Origin: Verrucomicrobiia bacterium
GTDB lineage: Bacteria > Verrucomicrobiota > Verrucomicrobiia > Verrucomicrobiales > DEV007
DNA: 37,699 nt
Assembly (NCBI GenBank): GCA_020440025.1
Contig: JAGROX010000211.1
Coordinates: 1-37,699, forward strand
Direction: 5' to 3'
Below, piece by piece: positions 24,846 to 34,111 of the stretch. The number at the start of each line of letters is the position of its first letter. Positions within the stretch are counted from its first letter, which is position 1. Position numbers and translations under genes: made by a program. The notes beneath the pieces were generated by a model. It saw only the letters and a list, made by a program, of their open reading frames with translations. It did not search any database and had not been told where the DNA came from.

Positions 24846-26093
24846 ATGGATCGAAGAGTCGTCATTACAGGAATGGGAGTGGTATCCCCGATCGGGAACG
24901 ATCTGGATACCTTCTGGAGCAGTCTGCTGGCCGGACGCAGCGGCGTTCGCCGGATCGAGCAGATGGACACGACCGACTACGATTGCAAGATCGGCGGTGA
25001 AGTCGTCGACTTCGATCCCGCGCCCTGGTTCAACAATCACAAGGATGGACGTCGGGCCGACCGATTCACCCAACTCGCCATGGCAGCGTCCAAGATGGCG
25101 GTGTCGGATTCCGGCATGGACATGACGGCCGTCGATACCGCTCGGGTCGGCGTCATGGTGGGCAGTGGTATTGGCGGACTCAACACGCTGGAGACCCAGC
25201 ATACAGCCCTGGTCCAGAAAAGCCCGTCGCGGGTTTCCCCGTTCACCATTCCCATGATGATCGCCAACATCGCCAGCGGCATGGTGTCCATGGAGTGGGG
25301 CTTGCGTGGTCCAAACATGTGCATCGTCACCGCCTGTGCCACCTCCAATCACAACATTGGCGAAGCTTGGCGGATGATCAAAATGGGCGATGCTGATGCC
25401 TTCGTGGCTGGCGGCAGCGAAGCCACCATCACCCCCATGGGACTCAGTGGATTCGGCAATATGAAGGCGCTCTGTCTTCGCAACGACGAGCCCGAAAAAG
25501 GCTCTCGTCCCTTTGATAAAGACCGCAGCGGATTTGTCATGGGTGAGGGCGCCGGTGTCGTCGTGATCGAAGAGCTTGGTCACGCCCTCAAGCGCGGCGC
25601 CCGCATCTACGCCGAACTCGCCGGCTACGGACTTTCGGCCGATGCCTATCACCTCACCTCGCCTCATCCCGACGGCGAGGGTGCCAGCCGCTGCATGGAA
25701 ATGGCCCTCCGCCACGGCAATGCCAATCCCGAGGATGTCGACTACGTGAACGCTCACGGCACTTCGACGTCGCTCGGAGACATCTGTGAGACCAAGGCTA
25801 TCAAGCGCACCTTTGGCGACTACGCGAAAAACGGATTGCTCGTCAGCTCCACCAAATCCATGACCGGTCACCTGCTCGGGGCCGCCGGCGGCGTGGAACT
25901 GGCGGCTTGTGTCAAAGCCATCATCGAAGGTGTGATCCCCCCGACCATCAATCTCGACGATCCCGATCCCGAGTGCGACCTGGACTACATCCCGCATCAG
26001 CCCCGCGAAGTGAAGATCGACTGTGCCCTGTCGAATTCCTTCGGCTTCGGTGGTCACAATGCTTCACTTCTTGTGAAGCGTTTCGAAAGCTGA
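24846..26093 (+). CDS. fabF: 3-oxoacyl-[acyl-carrier-protein] synthase II
   Basis: This 415-residue condensing enzyme of type II fatty acid synthesis elongates acyl-ACP with malonyl-ACP. The N-terminus DRRVVITGMGVVSPIGND is canonical. The catalytic triad is Cys164 (VTACATSNHN), His304 (NAHGTSTSLGD) and His342 (SMTGHLLGAAGG), almost at E. coli FabF numbering. The ATG at 24846 gives the standard length; in-frame ATGs at 24780 and 24813 would add a non-homologous leader. No acpP gene is next to it, unlike the usual acpP-fabF pair. Confidence 0.96.
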   Translation: MDRRVVITGMGVVSPIGNDLDTFWSSLLAGRSGVRRIEQMDTTDYDCKIGGEVVDFDPAPWFNNHKDGRRADRFTQLAMAASKMAVSDSGMDMTAVDTARVGVMVGSGIGGLNTLETQHTALVQKSPSRVSPFTIPMMIANIASGMVSMEWGLRGPNMCIVTACATSNHNIGEAWRMIKMGDADAFVAGGSEATITPMGLSGFGNMKALCLRNDEPEKGSRPFDKDRSGFVMGEGAGVVVIEELGHALKRGARIYAELAGYGLSADAYHLTSPHPDGEGASRCMEMALRHGNANPEDVDYVNAHGTSTSLGDICETKAIKRTFGDYAKNGLLVSSTKSMTGHLLGAAGGVELAACVKAIIEGVIPPTINLDDPDPECDLDYIPHQPREVKIDCALSNSFGFGGHNASLLVKRFES

Positions 26094-26232
26094 TCGGCCC
26101 TGATCAATTCATGCAACAGGAAATGGTGTTGAACCAATTCCCGGGATTCGACGTATTTGCTTGTTGATCCCTGCGTTCCTTCCTATTTTGGAGCCGATGG
26201 GATCGATTTCTACCACTCAATATTTGACCACC

Positions 26233-26691
26233 ATGAGCAAGTTCATCTTCTCCCTCTTCATTGCCGGAATTTTTCTGGTGGTTGCTACCGGATGTGCCCA
26301 TCGGCAACCGCTCGGACACGCCAAGGTACTGTTCGATTCGACTGATCTGAATCGAGATGGTCAGCTCACCAAAGCTGAGATTGCGGAGTTCTCGCATCGA
26401 CGTCTGTTGGCGACCTATGATCTGAATGGAGATAATCGCATTTCCGCTGATGAGTGGGACGCCAGTCATCCCTCTTCAGCAGATTCCGATGCGCATTTCA
26501 ACCGAATAGACAAGGATGCAGACGGTCATATCGCTGTGAACGAGGCAGTTCTCTACATGGAGGAGCATGTCGACTACACCAATCATTTTGGAAAAATCGA
26601 TCGTAATGATGACGGGTTGCTGCACTTCAATGAATATGCAGAAGCTGAGCCTCATATGTGGAACCTGACCGTGATGTCTCTCAGCATTTGA
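26233..26691 (+). CDS. EF-hand lipoprotein
   Basis: The protein has 152 residues. A signal peptide ends in the lipobox VATGC (Cys21), so the mature protein is lipid-anchored. Four EF-hand loops follow: DLNRDGQLTKAE, DLNGDNRISADE, DKDADGHIAVNE and DRNDDGLLHFNE, each with the Asp/Asn at positions 1, 3, 5 and a Glu at 12. Calcium binding is therefore likely. The start at 26233 fits the signal peptide; an upstream TTG at 26161 would not. Adjacent secreted sulfatases need calcium and the hydrolase downstream is also a lipoprotein, but no direct link is shown. Base composition is lower in GC than in fabF upstream. Confidence 0.87.
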   Translation: MSKFIFSLFIAGIFLVVATGCAHRQPLGHAKVLFDSTDLNRDGQLTKAEIAEFSHRRLLATYDLNGDNRISADEWDASHPSSADSDAHFNRIDKDADGHIAVNEAVLYMEEHVDYTNHFGKIDRNDDGLLHFNEYAEAEPHMWNLTVMSLSI

Positions 26692-26843
26692 AGTGCGTCA
26701 TTGTTGATTTCGCGAGTGATATTTGAGTGAGAGTTTGGCCTTCCCTTGCACCGTTCGTATCAACGATTTCTAGTGGCCGCGAATGAGGCTCGTTAGAAAG
26801 GGCTGGTCACCAGACCGCACATTCGAACTTTACTTTGGAGACG

Positions 26844-28523
26844 ATGAATTTCTCTGCCAATTTGAATCTGATCGGAATCGGGCTGTTTGTCAGTTTTCTG
26901 AGCGGGGTCTCTGCCGCTGATAGGCCCAACATCCTTTTCGTTCTGGCGGATGATGTCAGCTATCGAAATGTGAGCTGCTTTCCCGGCAGTTATCCCTGGG
27001 CGAAAACACCGGGAATTGATGCCTTGGCGAGCGAAGGAATGAAATTCACTCGAGGTTACGTTGGCACTTGGTGCATGGCCTCGAGAGTGACCCTGATGAC
27101 GGGGCGCCAGCAGTATGGCAATGAGTCCATGAAATTGGACCTGCTAAAGTATCCTGCGGCAAAGTACGACCCAGAGAAGATGCCATTGTGGCCATCGGCC
27201 TTGAGGCGGAATGGATACCAAACCGCGATGATCGGAAAGTGGCATATTGGTGAGGAAGCCGGTTGGGGTGAGGCGTGGGATCATCAACGAGTATGGAATC
27301 GCTGCAAGCATCCTCACAATGCGCATGCCTACTACGAAGCTCAATTGATCGAAACCGACGGAGGTGAGGCTGAATTGATCGACGGATATCCCACCGATTT
27401 TTATACGGACTGGGCGATCGATTATATCCAGGGGAAGAATCGCTCTCCAGACAAACCATGGTTTCTCTGGCTTTGTTATGGGGCTTCTCATGGCCCTTTT
27501 GTTCCTGCGGAGAGAGATAGCGGCAGTTTTCCCGAGACTTTTACTCCGGCTCCTGCGGACGTTTTTCCTCCTCGATCGGGCAAACCTCGCTACATGCAGA
27601 AAGTGAATACCTGGGAGCGGGGGGATGATGGAAGGCCCAAGTTGAAAGAGTTTCATACCCCGAAGGGAAGCACCGTTTGCCGATTTGGTGAGGATCTCTC
27701 CGATTGGAATCGTCAGTATCAACAGACGATCAAATCGTTGGATGACAATCTTGGGAGGCTCATCAAGGCTCTGGATGAGAGCGGCCAAGGAGAGGAAACG
27801 CTGGTGGTGTTTACTGCCGATCAGGGATTTGCCTTTGGGCAACATGGTTTTGCCACCAAGATGGCACCCTACGATGCCAACATTCGCCCGCCGCTGATCT
27901 TCAGGCATCCCGGAAACATTCCGGAAGATTCCGTATGCCATCAACCCGTCACTGGCTCCGATATTGTCTCAACCTTGTTGGCCAAATCAGAAACTCCCGA
28001 GCCTTGGTTCATGCACGGGCACGACTTCAGCGCATTGCTCGCTGATCCCGACTTGGAGACGTGGGATCATGGGACCTTGCTCGCTTTGACGGGAATCGAG
28101 TGGGGAGACGATACCCGACATCTCCCCAAACTGATCAAACACATTCAGGGGATCCCTTGGTGGATTTCCTTCTCGAAAGGTTCCTACAAATACATCCGGA
28201 CACTGGAACGCAATGAAATCGAAGAGTTCTATGATCTGGAGAAAGATCCCGAAGAGTTGACGAATCTCGCTCTTGATCCTTCGTATCATGATTTGATCCG
28301 ATCGATGCGTGAGGAGGCGGTTGCCGAGCTGAGTCGAACGCAGGCACCTTTTCTGAAAGACCTGCCGAAGGTGTTTGTATTGGATCAGGAAGTCTCGGAA
28401 AACTTCCACAAGGCAGGTGATCCTGATCGACCTCGGCAGGAGGCCGCGGCGGAGAAAGAGTTGAAGGAACGGGGTGTTCTCTCGCATTTGCATCCCTTTC
28501 ATCAACTGTTTGATCTTCATTAA
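26844..28523 (+). CDS. Secreted sulfatase (type I, C-x-A-S-R motif)
   Basis: The protein has 559 residues. After a signal peptide (LIGIGLFVSFLSGVSAADRP) comes NILFVLADDVSYRNVSCFPG, with a metal-binding Asp pair, and the active-site motif WCMASRVTLMTG with Cys77, the formylglycine precursor. The AS variant in place of PS is accepted in part of the family. GYQTAMIGKWHIGEEAG and VFTADQGFAFGQHGFATKMAPY are the two other core motifs, the latter with Gln replacing the usual His of TSDHG. GGAG precedes the ATG at 26844; a TTG at 26835 is possible but less likely. The substrate is unknown, probably a sulfated polysaccharide. It lies 23 bases upstream of the alpha/beta-hydrolase lipoprotein. Confidence 0.9.
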   Translation: MNFSANLNLIGIGLFVSFLSGVSAADRPNILFVLADDVSYRNVSCFPGSYPWAKTPGIDALASEGMKFTRGYVGTWCMASRVTLMTGRQQYGNESMKLDLLKYPAAKYDPEKMPLWPSALRRNGYQTAMIGKWHIGEEAGWGEAWDHQRVWNRCKHPHNAHAYYEAQLIETDGGEAELIDGYPTDFYTDWAIDYIQGKNRSPDKPWFLWLCYGASHGPFVPAERDSGSFPETFTPAPADVFPPRSGKPRYMQKVNTWERGDDGRPKLKEFHTPKGSTVCRFGEDLSDWNRQYQQTIKSLDDNLGRLIKALDESGQGEETLVVFTADQGFAFGQHGFATKMAPYDANIRPPLIFRHPGNIPEDSVCHQPVTGSDIVSTLLAKSETPEPWFMHGHDFSALLADPDLETWDHGTLLALTGIEWGDDTRHLPKLIKHIQGIPWWISFSKGSYKYIRTLERNEIEEFYDLEKDPEELTNLALDPSYHDLIRSMREEAVAELSRTQAPFLKDLPKVFVLDQEVSENFHKAGDPDRPRQEAAAEKELKERGVLSHLHPFHQLFDLH

Positions 28524-28546
28524 CCGAGGCTCGACAGAGTCGATCA

Positions 28547-30445
28547 ATGGCGTTCATCGAACAGAGGGCAAGTCGCTGGAGTGATCATCTCAATCTCTCA
28601 GGATTGATCGCGGTCGCGATTCTAGCCTGGTCTCTCGGGGTGGTGGGGTGCCAGTCGCCCGGATTGGTAGAAAAATCAAAACCGGTTGCCGCAGATCCGG
28701 TCGTTCGGGATCTGCTCAATGAATCGAGACTCTCTGAACCGACTCGTGCCTGGCTTGCATCGAAGGGATTGAAGCAGCGCTACCGCGAAGCTCCCGAGGA
28801 AGTCGTTCAACACCTCTACGCCGAGTTGGATGAGACTTCTCATGACGCTGAAAAGTTGATTCTTGCCGAGCTTCTCTGTGATCGCGCTGCTGCCTTGGCG
28901 ACGGCGGGGCAGATCGAGTCGGCCATGGGCTGGTATCTGGCAGTTGCCCAGATTACGTTATCTTCGGCGCTGTCTCCTTCGTCAACGGAGCATGGCGAGA
29001 CGCTGCTTGCGCTATACAATCATGCCAGTGGTCTCTGCGGTGAACTGATTTTTGAACTCAGCCATTCATCATCACCTTCCTCATCGTCGAGCATTTCTGT
29101 TCCCGGTCCTCTGGGAGACTATCAACTTTCGATTGCCCCGGGCGACGACGAGGTGGTCGATCCGTCCTATTTTGATGAACTCAAGGTGGCCGAGTATCTC
29201 GAGATTCGAGGATATGAGCATCGGGAAGTTGAACTCGGCGTCGGTGGATCTCTGGTGGGACATCGTAACTTCCGGCAGGATCAGTTGGAAAAAGAACCCT
29301 TCCTTCCTGACTTTGGGATGGCGCTACCAGTGACGGCGACGTTGGCGTTTGATCGATCAGATTCTGGGCACGAACTGGGTGGAAAGGTTGAGTTGGCTCT
29401 TCACGATACTCTCGTCCGAAACACGGTCACGCTTGATGGAATCCAAGTGAACCTCGCATCCGATTTGACGGCTCCACTGGCCTTGTTGACAACGCTTCGG
29501 CCGACCAAGAATCTCGGGGTGAAGAGCATGTTGCGACCAGCCGAATATCTTTCCAAGGCTGGGATATTTCAGTTGGAGCCCTACCGAAAAGACAAGATTC
29601 CCGTGATCCTGGTTCACGGATTGTCGAAGACTCCCGCAGTCTGGATTCCCGCGGTCAATGAGCTGCGCGCCGATCCGGAGATACGAGAGAATTTTCAGTT
29701 TCTGCTCTTCCGATATCCCAGCGGACTGCCAGCTCTCTACTGCGGAGCGATGCTGCGCCATGAAATGGCCCGATTTCGGAATCACACTGAGTTCAGCGAT
29801 TCCCGCGGTGAAACTGTTCTCATCGGGAAAAGTTTCGGCGGACTGGTTTCGAGTCTGCAAGTTCGCCAGAGCGGAGATTCGCTCCGGGAACTATTCGTAG
29901 ATCGACCGTTGGCGGAGGTCCCCTTGCCAGAGAGCGAGAAGGAGGCTCTAAACCATCTTCTTCACTTTGACTCTAATCCCGATATTCACCGGGTGGTATT
30001 TCTGGTCACTCCTCATCAGGGAACCGATGTCGCCGACAAGAAATTGGCGACGCTCGGTAGCCGTTTGATTCGTTATCCGCTTTCTCTGGTCACGGATGGT
30101 CAGGTTGTAGAGGTGGAGGGGATGACTGAGCTCGCCCGGCAGTTTGTGGCATCTCCACCGACCAGCGTGGATGACCTTCATGCTCACTCTCCCATTCTCC
30201 GTACCGTGTCCCGGCTGCCCTTCTCACGGGATCTCACGATCCACTCCATCGTGGGTAAAGTGGGTGATGGACCACTTTCGGAGAGCAATGACAAAATGGT
30301 GCCCTACTGGTCCAGTCACCTGATAGAGGCTGTCTCAGAGGTGGTGGTTCCCTGCAAACACGGTGACATTGCCCACCATCCCCAATCCGTGGAAGAGATT
30401 CGCAGAATCCTTCACGTCCACCTCGACGAAGGCGGGACGAGGTAA
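28547..30445 (+). CDS. Alpha/beta-hydrolase lipoprotein
   Basis: The protein has 632 residues. The signal peptide ends in lipobox GVVGC (Cys35). Residues about 45-170 are helical with TPR-like features (AEKLILAELLCDRAAALATAGQIESAMGWYL, abbreviated). A beta-rich part follows to about 340, then an alpha/beta-hydrolase domain: IPVILVHGLSKTPAVW (oxyanion region), GKSFGG with nucleophile Ser429, and HGDIAHHPQSVEEI near the C-terminus with a likely catalytic His. VFLVTPHQGTDVAD resembles lipase/PGAP1-like esterases. It is probably an envelope-anchored esterase or lipase of unknown substrate. The 23-base spacing suggests co-transcription with the sulfatase, so it may remove acyl groups from the same polymer; that is inference. 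Confidence 0.82.
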   Translation: MAFIEQRASRWSDHLNLSGLIAVAILAWSLGVVGCQSPGLVEKSKPVAADPVVRDLLNESRLSEPTRAWLASKGLKQRYREAPEEVVQHLYAELDETSHDAEKLILAELLCDRAAALATAGQIESAMGWYLAVAQITLSSALSPSSTEHGETLLALYNHASGLCGELIFELSHSSSPSSSSSISVPGPLGDYQLSIAPGDDEVVDPSYFDELKVAEYLEIRGYEHREVELGVGGSLVGHRNFRQDQLEKEPFLPDFGMALPVTATLAFDRSDSGHELGGKVELALHDTLVRNTVTLDGIQVNLASDLTAPLALLTTLRPTKNLGVKSMLRPAEYLSKAGIFQLEPYRKDKIPVILVHGLSKTPAVWIPAVNELRADPEIRENFQFLLFRYPSGLPALYCGAMLRHEMARFRNHTEFSDSRGETVLIGKSFGGLVSSLQVRQSGDSLRELFVDRPLAEVPLPESEKEALNHLLHFDSNPDIHRVVFLVTPHQGTDVADKKLATLGSRLIRYPLSLVTDGQVVEVEGMTELARQFVASPPTSVDDLHAHSPILRTVSRLPFSRDLTIHSIVGKVGDGPLSESNDKMVPYWSSHLIEAVSEVVVPCKHGDIAHHPQSVEEIRRILHVHLDEGGTR

Positions 30446-30513
30446 GTTTGGAGAAGCTGGACGAATCGAGGAAGCGGAAAGCCGACCGGATCACGCTCCT
30501 ATCCGACCTCGTC

Positions 30514-31056
30514 TCAGTAATTCAATAGCGCCGTGATCGGAACTCCGCTGACGGCCTGCTCAAGGGCGGCACGACCGTCGAGGAAATCGAGTTCGATGAA
30601 AAAGGCGGCTCCGATGATGTTGGCGCCCTGCTGTTTCACCAGATGCAGCGCCGCAGCCGCCGTTCCGCCGGTGGCGAGAAGGTCATCGACGAGGAGGATG
30701 TTCTCACCCTCGCGGATCGCGTCTTCATGAATCTGCACGGTGGCTTCGCCGTATTCCAAGGCGTAGCTCATCTCCCGGGTTCTCCACGGCAGTTTGCCCT
30801 TTTTCCGGATGGGAACCAGCCCGGCTCCTATGCGATCGGCCACCGCTGCCCCAAAAATGAAGCCGCGAGCGTCAATGCCTACGATCTTGTCGACCCGCTG
30901 GCTGCCGATGGCCTCGATCAGGCCGTCGATGGCCAGCCGAAAAAGCATCGGATCTCCGAGCACAGGGGTGATGTCTTTGAAAACGATGCCTTCCTTTGGG
31001 AAATCGGGCACGTCCCGGATCGCGGCGTTGAGTTGTTCGATGTCGGCTGAGTCCAC
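30514..31056 (-). CDS. apt: Adenine phosphoribosyltransferase
   Basis: The protein has 180 residues with the canonical N-terminus AAIRDVPDFPKEGIVFKDITPVL and the PRPP-binding loop ILLVDDLLATGGTA. GARGFIFGAAVADRIG-like text (DARGFIFGAAVADRIG) precedes the flexible lid PIRKKGKLPWRT. It converts adenine and PRPP to AMP in purine salvage. The reading frame stays open far upstream (to 31284), but homology begins at SADIEQLNAAIRD, so the GTG at 31056 is preferred; AGG stands just before it. It is divergent from the heme operon with a 175-base gap, which holds a 6-bp stem (CCCGGA/TCCGGG, 31070-31087). Confidence 0.93.
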   Translation of the reverse strand: MDSADIEQLNAAIRDVPDFPKEGIVFKDITPVLGDPMLFRLAIDGLIEAIGSQRVDKIVGIDARGFIFGAAVADRIGAGLVPIRKKGKLPWRTREMSYALEYGEATVQIHEDAIREGENILLVDDLLATGGTAAAALHLVKQQGANIIGAAFFIELDFLDGRAALEQAVSGVPITALLNY

Positions 31057-31231
31057 GGCCTGACTTTGCCCCGGATGGGCTTCCGGGTCAATAGAAGCTG
31101 AGTCCGGGTAAGCGCACTGTCGCCATTTGCAAAGCGGGAGCCTCTCCCTTAGGTTCCGCGCCCCCTGCGACTGATTGATTGGCTGGCAGAGGCATCCCGT
31201 CTCTCTGGCCGTCACCATCGTAATTCCTTTC

Positions 31232-32005
31232 ATGGATAAACTGCTGCTAGCGCTATCGACCTTGTGCTTTCTGGGCGGGTTCATCTACGTGATGATCGCG
31301 CTGCGGAGCGGTCAACCACGCCCTACCGGTTGGCTGACCTTTGGCGTGGTCGCTGCAGGCTTTGTCCTCCAGTCCTTGGTTCTCTATTTGCGGAGCCAAT
31401 TGCACGGTCGTTGTCCGGTGACCAACGGAGCCGAAATTCTCATTTTTTTGTGTTGGAGTACCATCATTCTCTACTTCCTCGTGGGGCGGGCTTTTCGACT
31501 CTCGCTGCTGGGCATGTTCACCGAGCCGATGGTGTTCGTGTTTCAGACCATAGCGCTGATTTTGCTGATCACCGGCGATCCGGGCGCTCGTCCGGTGGAG
31601 AAGGTCGATCCTTGGCATGAACTCCACATTTCGGTCGCGCTGCTGTCCTTTGGTGCCTTCGCTCTCGCTGGCATCGCCGGGGTCATGTATCTGGTGCAGG
31701 ATCGACAGCTGAAAAAGCACCATCTCGGGGCGCTGTTTTACCAGCTTCCGCCCATTCGCTACCTGATGGAGGCCATCATCCGACTCATCGTGATCGGGCA
31801 GATCCTGCTAACGATCGGAATTGCCGCCGCCTTTGTGCAGGAGACCGATCCGAACTCGAAACACTTCACCATGGCCATCGCCGTGTGGGTCGGCTATCTC
31901 TGCTTGCTCGGCTGGCATTTTTCGGGGAAGTCGACTCCCAAACGCATTGCGCTGGGAGTTATCGCCGTTTTCCTACTGCCGCTTGCGCTGCTCGCCGCGC
32001 TCTGA
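31232..32005 (+). CDS. CcsA/HemX-like integral membrane protein
   Basis: This 257-residue, eight-helix membrane protein belongs to the cytochrome c assembly (CcsA/ResC/HemX) family. CPVTNGAEILIFLCWSTI corresponds to the conserved helix where CcsA has its N-x-x-E-x-L-x-F motif. DPWHELHISVALLSFG carries a His in the position of a heme ligand. The tryptophan-rich WWD loop of true CcsA is not evident, so it fits HemX better. In Bacillus, HemX modulates HemA amount, and it is encoded beside hemA as here (39 bases upstream). The first codon MDKLLLALST at 31232 is preferred over an upstream in-frame ATG at 31175. Confidence 0.82.
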   Translation: MDKLLLALSTLCFLGGFIYVMIALRSGQPRPTGWLTFGVVAAGFVLQSLVLYLRSQLHGRCPVTNGAEILIFLCWSTIILYFLVGRAFRLSLLGMFTEPMVFVFQTIALILLITGDPGARPVEKVDPWHELHISVALLSFGAFALAGIAGVMYLVQDRQLKKHHLGALFYQLPPIRYLMEAIIRLIVIGQILLTIGIAAAFVQETDPNSKHFTMAIAVWVGYLCLLGWHFSGKSTPKRIALGVIAVFLLPLALLAAL

Positions 32006-32044
32006 GCGACTGACTCCGTTTTTTCCCGCATCTTCTGTCTCGTT

Positions 32045-33103
32045 GTGAGTATTCTTTGTCTCGGAGTCAACTACAAGACCGCCCCGGTAGAAATCCGGGA
32101 GCGTCTCGCTTTCCCGGAAGGCGAGATCGCGCAGCGACTACACGAAATTACGGGGCTGGGAACGGTGAAGGAAACCGTGGTGCTCTCAACCTGCAATCGC
32201 GTCGAAATCTATGCTGCCGCCGAGGATCATTCGCTGGCCTTCGATCAACTCGGTCGCTATCTCGTGGATCACTTCCGCATCGATTCCCCTGACATGGTCG
32301 AGTTTTATCATCTGGAAGACGAGGGCGTGGCTCGGCACCTCTTTCATGTGGCGGGTGGCCTCGACAGCATGGTCCTCGGCGAAACCGAGATTTTCGGTCA
32401 GGTCAAGAAAGCCTATCATCTCGCCCTCGCCGCCAGCGTCACCGCCCGTCGAATGAACAAGCTCTTTCAGCAGAGTTTTCGCGTCGGAAAGCTCGTCCGG
32501 ACCGGCACCCATATTCAGCATGGCTCCACCTCGGTCGGTTCGGTGGCGGTCGACCTGGCCGAGAAGATCTTTGGTCAGCTCAAAGGCTGTAAAGTCATGG
32601 TCATCGGGGCCGGCGAGATGAGTCGCCAGACCGCCCAGAGCCTGCTCTCTCGCGGGGCCAGCAGTATCATCGTGTCGAACCGCTCCTTTGACAAAGCGGA
32701 GGAACTCGCCCGCGAACTCAAAGGCGAAGCGGTGCGCTTCGATGACTGGGAAGGCGTCCTCTCCAAGGTCGACATCGTCGTCAGTTCGACCTCGGCACCG
32801 CATGCCATCATTGTTCCCGAGATGATCGAAAAAGTCATTCCCAAGCGCGGGGGGCGTTCCCTTTTCCTCATCGACATCGCCGTGCCGCGTGACATCGAGC
32901 CAGCGGTCAATGAGATCGACAACGTCTATCTCTACGACATCGATGATCTGGAGCGCACCGCGCAGGTTGCCCGGATCGAGCGGGAAAAACAGATCGCGAT
33001 TTGCGAGAACCTGATCGAAAGACACATTGAAGAGAAGGGCATCGAGGCACTTGCCCCTGACCGCTCCCAAAACGGCTCCTCTGATTCTTCGATCCCTTCC
33101 TGA
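32045..33103 (+). CDS. hemA: Glutamyl-tRNA reductase (short form)
   Basis: This enzyme reduces Glu-tRNA to glutamate-1-semialdehyde, the first committed step of tetrapyrrole synthesis in the C5 pathway. NYKTAPVEIRERLAF starts the catalytic domain. STCNRVEIYA holds the nucleophile Cys50, GETEIFGQVKKAY follows, and VMVIGAGEMSRQTAQSLLSR is the NADPH site. At 352 residues it is shorter than E. coli (418). The chain ends in a helix (RIEREKQIAICENLIERHIEEKG) and a Ser-rich tail, so most of the C-terminal dimerisation domain is missing. No frameshift is visible because hemC follows after 15 bases. The start is GTG. No Shine-Dalgarno is visible; the leader is pyrimidine-rich. Confidence 0.93.
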   Translation: MSILCLGVNYKTAPVEIRERLAFPEGEIAQRLHEITGLGTVKETVVLSTCNRVEIYAAAEDHSLAFDQLGRYLVDHFRIDSPDMVEFYHLEDEGVARHLFHVAGGLDSMVLGETEIFGQVKKAYHLALAASVTARRMNKLFQQSFRVGKLVRTGTHIQHGSTSVGSVAVDLAEKIFGQLKGCKVMVIGAGEMSRQTAQSLLSRGASSIIVSNRSFDKAEELARELKGEAVRFDDWEGVLSKVDIVVSSTSAPHAIIVPEMIEKVIPKRGGRSLFLIDIAVPRDIEPAVNEIDNVYLYDIDDLERTAQVARIEREKQIAICENLIERHIEEKGIEALAPDRSQNGSSDSSIPS

Positions 33104-33118
33104 AAGACTACCAGACTG

Positions 33119-34111
33119 ATGAGCGACTCTCCCCAGAAAATAGTTCTCGGCTCCCGTGGCAGTGATCTCGCGCTAACCCAGGTCCGCATGGTCGAGTCCG
33201 AGTTGCGGGCCGCCGGATTTGCGGGCGAGATCGAGATCAAGATCATTCGCACCATCGGTGACAAGCGTCCCGATCTGAAACTGAGCGAGTTTTCCCAAGG
33301 CGATCAGCCCATTGTCGATAAGGGCATTTTCACCAAGGAACTCGAGGAAGCACTCCTTGCCGGTGAGATCGATGTCGCCGTTCACAGTCTCAAAGATGTG
33401 CCCACCGAGTTGGGACCGGAGTTTTGCCTCATCTCCACCCTGGAGCGCGCTCCGATCGAAGATGTGTTGCTGACTCGCGAGCCCATTCAACCCTCTTCAG
33501 TCGACGACCTGACCCTGTTGGATCGTGGTACCGTGGCCACCAGTTCGGTGCGGCGGGCCCGGCAACTCACTTGGCTGCGACCAGATGTCGAGGCGGTCGA
33601 TATTCGCGGCAACGTGCCGACCCGGGTGCGCAAGTTGATCGACACTCCCGAGTGGGACGGCATCATGCTGGCGCGGGCCGGCCTGGAGAGACTCGGGATT
33701 CTCCCGGTCGGCGGCGAGACGCTCGCGAGTTTTGACTTCGAGGGACACACGGTTTACGCCGCTTTACTGGACTCCGAGAAATTTCTTCCCGCCGCCGGTC
33801 AAGGTGCCGTGGCAATCGAGTCATTGAAAACGAACGCCGCAGCCGCCGAGATCTGCGCGCTCATCAATCACGCGCCGACCTTTACCCGCGTCACCGCCGA
33901 GCGCCATTTTTTGCATCGCCTCCAGGCAGGATGCCAGACGCCGGTGGGTGCCCTGACCGCTTTCGAGGACGATGGCGCGACCCTTTCCATGCGAGTGCGG
34001 GTTTTCGACGAAGAAGCCCCCGATGCCGAGCCGCTGGAAGGGGCGCTCAGCGGACCCGCCGACGAACCCGAAACGGTGGCCAACCAACTTTACGATCTGA
34101 TCCATGCCTGA
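33119..34111 (+). CDS. hemC: Porphobilinogen deaminase (hydroxymethylbilane synthase)
   Basis: The protein has 330 residues. It polymerises four porphobilinogens to hydroxymethylbilane. KIVLGSRGSDLALTQ opens domain 1. FTKELEEALLAGEIDVAVHSLKD is the conserved active-site segment with the catalytic Asp. VATSSVRRARQL and VDIRGNVPTRVRKL bind the growing chain's carboxylates. QAGCQTPVGA carries the Cys (about residue 272) that attaches the dipyrromethane cofactor. It is slightly longer than the E. coli enzyme (313). Its stop overlaps the cobA-hemD start by 8 bases. Confidence 0.96.
   Translation: MSDSPQKIVLGSRGSDLALTQVRMVESELRAAGFAGEIEIKIIRTIGDKRPDLKLSEFSQGDQPIVDKGIFTKELEEALLAGEIDVAVHSLKDVPTELGPEFCLISTLERAPIEDVLLTREPIQPSSVDDLTLLDRGTVATSSVRRARQLTWLRPDVEAVDIRGNVPTRVRKLIDTPEWDGIMLARAGLERLGILPVGGETLASFDFEGHTVYAALLDSEKFLPAAGQGAVAIESLKTNAAAAEICALINHAPTFTRVTAERHFLHRLQAGCQTPVGALTAFEDDGATLSMRVRVFDEEAPDAEPLEGALSGPADEPETVANQLYDLIHA

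Noticed and set aside
24822..26057. 411-codon open frame antisense to fabF
   Set aside because: Same explanation: fabF has its full catalytic triad, and the antisense translation is His/Gly/Asp-rich without a fold I recognise.
30446..30513. Possible bidirectional terminator between the hydrolase and apt
   Set aside because: Only a 5-bp CGGAT/ATCCG pairing is found with no T run.
33508..33520. ACCCTGTTGGAT inside hemC, similar to the dispersed repeat
   Set aside because: It encodes conserved hemC sequence (TLLDRGT) and lacks the GTCCGCGA half, so it is a chance match.
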